DNA of 7,621 nt, taken from positions 1 to 7,621 of the forward strand of contig JAKLIL010000073.1 in the NCBI GenBank assembly GCA_022709625.1. Direction: 5' to 3'. The position numbers and the translations under genes were made by a program. Source of the stretch: Verrucomicrobiota bacterium. GTDB lineage: Bacteria; Verrucomicrobiota; Kiritimatiellia; CAIQIC01; Lenti-01. Below, in pieces: positions 5,592 to 7,621 of the stretch (position 1 is its first letter; the number at the start of each line of letters is the position of its first letter). The notes beneath the pieces are model-generated. The model ran no database searches. It was not told the DNA's origin and saw only the letters and a list, made by a program, of their open reading frames with translations.

Positions 5592-6035
5592 ATGAAGAAA
5601 ACGATGATTGCCTTGGTGCTTGGCGCGATGTTGGCCGGTACGGCCGCGGTCCAGGCGGAATCGATTTGGAACAAGGGCGTGGCGGCGCGCTACGACTACA
5701 CGAAGTACGCCACCTGGCTGGCCACGCAGCTGAAGGTCGATTTCGGCGTTTGGCCTTGCGCCTGGGGGCATTCCACCGGCGCGGTCTACACCGACAACGG
5801 CTGGCAGAAGGTCATGTGGGCCAATGGGCAGTGGGAAAAGAATGTCGCCGGTCCCTTCGGGGGCTGGGACGAGTCCTGGACCGTGTACATCGGCGGCACG
5901 GGTCCCAACGGCCAGTACATGGGCCAAAAACTGATTCCGTTCTCGATCGACTACGCGCTGTACGTCAAGAACGGCGCCGGCCAGTGGTTCTGGGACAACA
6001 ACAAAGGCATGAACTACCGCTACGACGTGAAGTAG
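5592..6035 (+). CDS. small secreted protein with starch-binding-like WDNN-G-NY motif
   Basis: A 147-residue exported protein. The signal peptide is MKKTMIALVLGAMLAGTAAV plus QA, with a likely cut after VQA (22/23). The mature part is about 125 residues and rich in aromatic residues (11 Trp in the whole protein), with short beta-like segments and a C-terminal FWDNNKGMNYRYDV (133-146). A WDNN-G-NY ending is characteristic of immunoglobulin-like starch/glycogen-binding modules such as CBM21, CBM25 and CBM53, where it forms part of the ligand side. I infer a free-standing carbohydrate-binding or related periplasmic/extracellular protein; no catalytic domain is attached. AAGGA six bases before the ATG supports the start. 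It has its own promoter region and a strong terminator, so it is probably monocistronic and well expressed. Confidence 0.85.
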   Translation: MKKTMIALVLGAMLAGTAAVQAESIWNKGVAARYDYTKYATWLATQLKVDFGVWPCAWGHSTGAVYTDNGWQKVMWANGQWEKNVAGPFGGWDESWTVYIGGTGPNGQYMGQKLIPFSIDYALYVKNGAGQWFWDNNKGMNYRYDVK

Positions 6036-6058
6036 GTCCGCAATCCTTCCGCGAACGA

Positions 6059-6089
6059 ACGGCGCCCCGCCCGGGGCGCCGTTTTTCTT
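6059..6089 (+). terminator. strong intrinsic terminator
   Basis: ACGGCGCCCC (6059-6068), a GCCC loop and GGGGCGCCGT (6073-6082) form a 10-bp GC-rich stem, followed at once by TTTTTCTT. It ends the transcript of the secreted WDNN protein 24 bases after its stop codon. Confidence 0.9.
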
Positions 6090-6116
6090 GCGGGCGGCGG
6101 CATTCGAACCTATGTT
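6088..6116 (+). promoter_or_regulatory. weak candidate promoter for the SurA-like gene
   Basis: TTGCGG (6088-6093), a 17-base spacer and TATGTT (6111-6116) lie between the terminator and the gene at 6143. The hexamers match the consensus at three and four of six positions. The gene needs a promoter after such a strong terminator, and this is the best sigma-70-like match I see. Confidence 0.35.
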
Positions 6117-6142
6117 GCCATCGGAATTGGCGGGAGAACCAC

Positions 6143-6886
6143 ATGCATGCGACGGCAAATCGGATTCGTTGGGGGATCGGGGTTGGTTGGGCGACGGTTT
6201 GGCTGTTGGCCTCGTCCCCGTTCGTTTCCGCACAGGTGCCGACCGCCCCCGCGCCGCCCGTCGACGCCGCGCCAGCCGCGCCCCCGCCGGACCTCGGCTC
6301 CAACGTCGTCGCGCGAATCGCCGGCTTCGACGTGCCGTACGATTGGTTCCTGCACGAATTTCGCTCGACCTTTTTCCGCTATGCCGCGACCACGAACGTG
6401 CGGGCGGCCGTGTTCGCGCCGTTCCTGGAACGGATGACGCTGTACGAACTGGCCCGCCAAGCCGGCATCCCCGACCGCCCGGAAGTCCGCCGGCGGATCG
6501 AGGAAAAAATCGGCGGGCTACGCGCCTTTTTGGAGTACCAAGTCGCCATGGCCGAAGTCGAACTGGTAACCGATGCGTATGTGGAATCGCGCGGAATCGC
6601 GCCGGCGGACACCGTGGTTGCCGACGAAGAGATCCAGGCCTTTTTCGACGCCCACGTTCGGGGCCAGCCCGGCGCACCGGAGAATGTGGATGACCTGCCC
6701 GCCGAAGTGGCCGCCCGGTTGCGCCGGGCCGTTGCCATGGAAAAGTACGGCCGCTTGCTGAGCGCCAAGATCGCCGCATGGCGCACCAACCTGTCCATGG
6801 CCGTGAATCAACCCTTGGTCGATGCCGTGCCGCTGCCGGAAATGGAAGGCGCGCCGCCGGAATTCCGGAACCTGGTCGCGCCCTGA
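6143..6886 (+). CDS. SurA/PpiC-type periplasmic chaperone lacking the isomerase domain
   Basis: A 247-residue exported protein. An N-terminal signal peptide (about 1-30, core GWATVWLLASSPFVSA) is followed by a Pro/Ala linker (32-49). Residues 53-175 have the SurA N-terminal pattern: VVARIAGFDVPYDWF opens with the usual beta strand and turn, then comes a helical run with LERMTLYELARQAGIPDRPE (about 95-114) and VVADEEIQAFFDAHVRG (about 158-174). A C-terminal helix, YGRLLSAKIAAWRTNLSMAV (about 202-221), resembles the end of SurA-like proteins. The parvulin prolyl-isomerase domain usual between these parts is absent. I infer a chaperone-only role on exported or outer-membrane proteins. GGGAG (6132-6136) six bases before the ATG supports this start; the longer open frame upstream crosses the previous gene and terminator. 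The assignment rests on pattern resemblance. Confidence 0.72.
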   Translation: MHATANRIRWGIGVGWATVWLLASSPFVSAQVPTAPAPPVDAAPAAPPPDLGSNVVARIAGFDVPYDWFLHEFRSTFFRYAATTNVRAAVFAPFLERMTLYELARQAGIPDRPEVRRRIEEKIGGLRAFLEYQVAMAEVELVTDAYVESRGIAPADTVVADEEIQAFFDAHVRGQPGAPENVDDLPAEVAARLRRAVAMEKYGRLLSAKIAAWRTNLSMAVNQPLVDAVPLPEMEGAPPEFRNLVAP

Positions 6887-7153
6887 GCATGTCCAATTTG
6901 GGTGTGGCGGCCGAGTTCAGCCACGGATGTCCCGGATCCATTCCGGACGTTTTCAATTTCGGGAGACCCGACGCCCTTGTCGGACAAAGACGCGGATACG
7001 TCATTCTGGAAAATGCCCAAAGCAATTATCGCCTTTCCTTGCGACGTGGACGCCGGGCATGACGCGGGTAGGCGGAATGGGCCCAACCTGCAATCCGGTT
7101 TTGCCCGACGCGATAGTTCCGCGTTCCGGGGCATCGCGCCGGCGCCCATCCAT
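6887..7153. other. convergent intergenic stretch
   Basis: Between two convergent genes. It holds a possible terminator (6929-6955), a small CCGAC/GTCGG hairpin (6968-6983) and a CGCGAT/ATCGCG inverted repeat with an 18-base loop (7109-7138) that might act for the minus-strand gene but lacks a T-run. A 57-codon frame from an ATG at 6889 lacks a ribosome site and has neutral third positions, so I do not call it. Confidence 0.5.
6929..6955 (+). terminator. candidate intrinsic terminator of the SurA-like gene
   Basis: GTCC-C-GGA (6929-6936) pairs with TCCGGAC (6942-6948) with one bulged C and a 5-base loop. GTTTTCAATTT follows. It is weaker than the terminator at 6059 but correctly placed, about 40 bases after the stop. 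Confidence 0.4.
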
Positions 7154-7621
7154 TCAGGGGCCGCGGTTGAACAATTCGGCCCAATCCAGTTGCGTATCGC
7201 GGTAGATGCGGTCGACGTCGTCGAGGAACGCGCGGATTTCCTCGTCCGTTCGCGGGCCCATCCGCCGGGCCAGTTCCTCGAGCCGCTGGCGGCGATGGGC
7301 CTGCCCCAGGGAAATGATGCGGCCCATCGTCGTCCACAGTTCGGCCTGCAGCGCCGCGGTTTCGTCGGGAGATGGGGCCGCGTCGGCCTGCGCGCGGATT
7401 TCATCGAGCCGGAGCATTTGCGCTTTGAGCCGGGCGATCAAATCCTGTTCGGGCGCGGGGATGTCGCCGGCCTCCCGGTTTTCCAGGCGATCGAATTCCT
7501 TGTCCATGGCCCGGTCGAAGCTGGCCAACGCCTGCGCCACGGCCTCGGACATTTCGGGCGGCTGGGCCGGGGCGTTCGTATCCGCCACGAACGCGGCCAT
7601 GGCCACGTCGGCCTGGACCGT
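7154..7621 (-). CDS. helical hypothetical protein (5' end outside window)
   Basis: The last 155 or so codons are visible and the frame is open to the window edge, so the N-terminus is missing. The visible part starts TVQADVAMAAFVADTNAPAQ, which could be the end of a signal peptide or a linker. Charged helix-forming sequence follows: FDRAMDKEFDRLENREAG, LIARLKAQMLRLDEIRAQAD, LWTTMGRIISLGQAHRRQRL and IRAFLDDVDRIYRDTQLDWA, a likely coiled-coil or helical bundle ending in ELFNRGP. I recognise no family. Third codon positions are GC-rich like the host genes, which supports coding. A GTG at 7606 or an ATG at 7600 could be starts but have no special support. It converges on the SurA-like gene. Confidence 0.7.
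   Translation of the reverse strand, partial: TVQADVAMAAFVADTNAPAQPPEMSEAVAQALASFDRAMDKEFDRLENREAGDIPAPEQDLIARLKAQMLRLDEIRAQADAAPSPDETAALQAELWTTMGRIISLGQAHRRQRLEELARRMGPRTDEEIRAFLDDVDRIYRDTQLDWAELFNRGP

Noticed and set aside
6100..6115. GGTTCGAATG on the minus strand resembling a tRNA T-arm
   Set aside because: The bases on the two sides (CATAG and TGCCG) do not pair, and no other tRNA arms are present around it.
5474..6142. N-terminal extension of the SurA-like frame
   Set aside because: It crosses the promoter, the secreted protein gene in another frame and a strong terminator. The signal peptide and ribosome site define the start at 6143.
5520..7025. 501-codon open frame on the minus strand
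   Set aside because: Antisense to the secreted WDNN protein, a strong plus-strand terminator and the SurA-like gene; composition is Arg/Pro-rich shadow sequence.
6889..7062. 57-codon plus-strand frame just after the SurA-like stop
   Set aside because: No ribosome site, neutral third codon positions compared with GC-rich neighbours, and it covers the likely terminator.
1..7621. CRISPR array, rRNA, riboswitch, insertion sequence
   Set aside because: No regularly spaced direct repeats, no transposase or recombinase motifs, and no recognisable RNA gene or aptamer were seen on either strand.

Overview
The window looks like a chromosomal segment of a GC-rich Gram-negative bacterium, cut by an AT-richer accessory island. 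Lipoprotein and secretory signals, sigma-54, a periplasmic SurA-like chaperone and a secreted aromatic-rich protein fit a diderm. The lipoprotein motifs, the SLRFYTGLSNAYFRIVAS-type secreted protein and the heptamer repeat at the dusB end remind me of the PVC group (Kiritimatiellota or Verrucomicrobiota). That placement is an inference and not proven by the sequence.

Left part (1-2490, minus strand, GC-rich): dusB (tRNA-dihydrouridine synthase) lies upstream of rpoN (sigma-54, whose C-terminal part is outside the window). They are 111 bases apart, and the gap and dusB tail hold small palindromes and a tandem heptamer. Just upstream of dusB is a short, well-started but apparently frameshifted small gene.

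Middle part (about 2490-4940, minus strand, visibly AT-richer): three genes in the same orientation encode a signal-peptide protein, a two-helix membrane protein and a lipoprotein. Two of the junctions hold a 64-65 base imperfect inverted repeat with the layout of an integron attC site (R box, unpaired spacer, L box, variable hairpin, L box, R box with core GTTCG). Each site ends 16-17 bases before the next start codon. A third, half-preserved copy follows the lipoprotein gene. I read this as a short integron cassette array with no integrase in view (a CALIN-type array or the distal part of an integron). All three visible products go to the envelope.

Transition (about 4940-5590): a GC-rich stretch with remains of a decayed reading frame and strong inverted repeats, then an AT-rich promoter region with a perfect 16-base palindrome, a minus-strand promoter and a plus-strand promoter overlapping a second dyad.

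Right part (5592-7621): a small secreted protein with a starch-binding-like WDNN-G-NY motif and a strong intrinsic terminator; a SurA/PpiC-type periplasmic chaperone without its isomerase domain; a convergent intergenic stretch with a weaker terminator; and the 3' part of an unrecognised helical protein gene on the minus strand. No RNA gene or CRISPR array was found.
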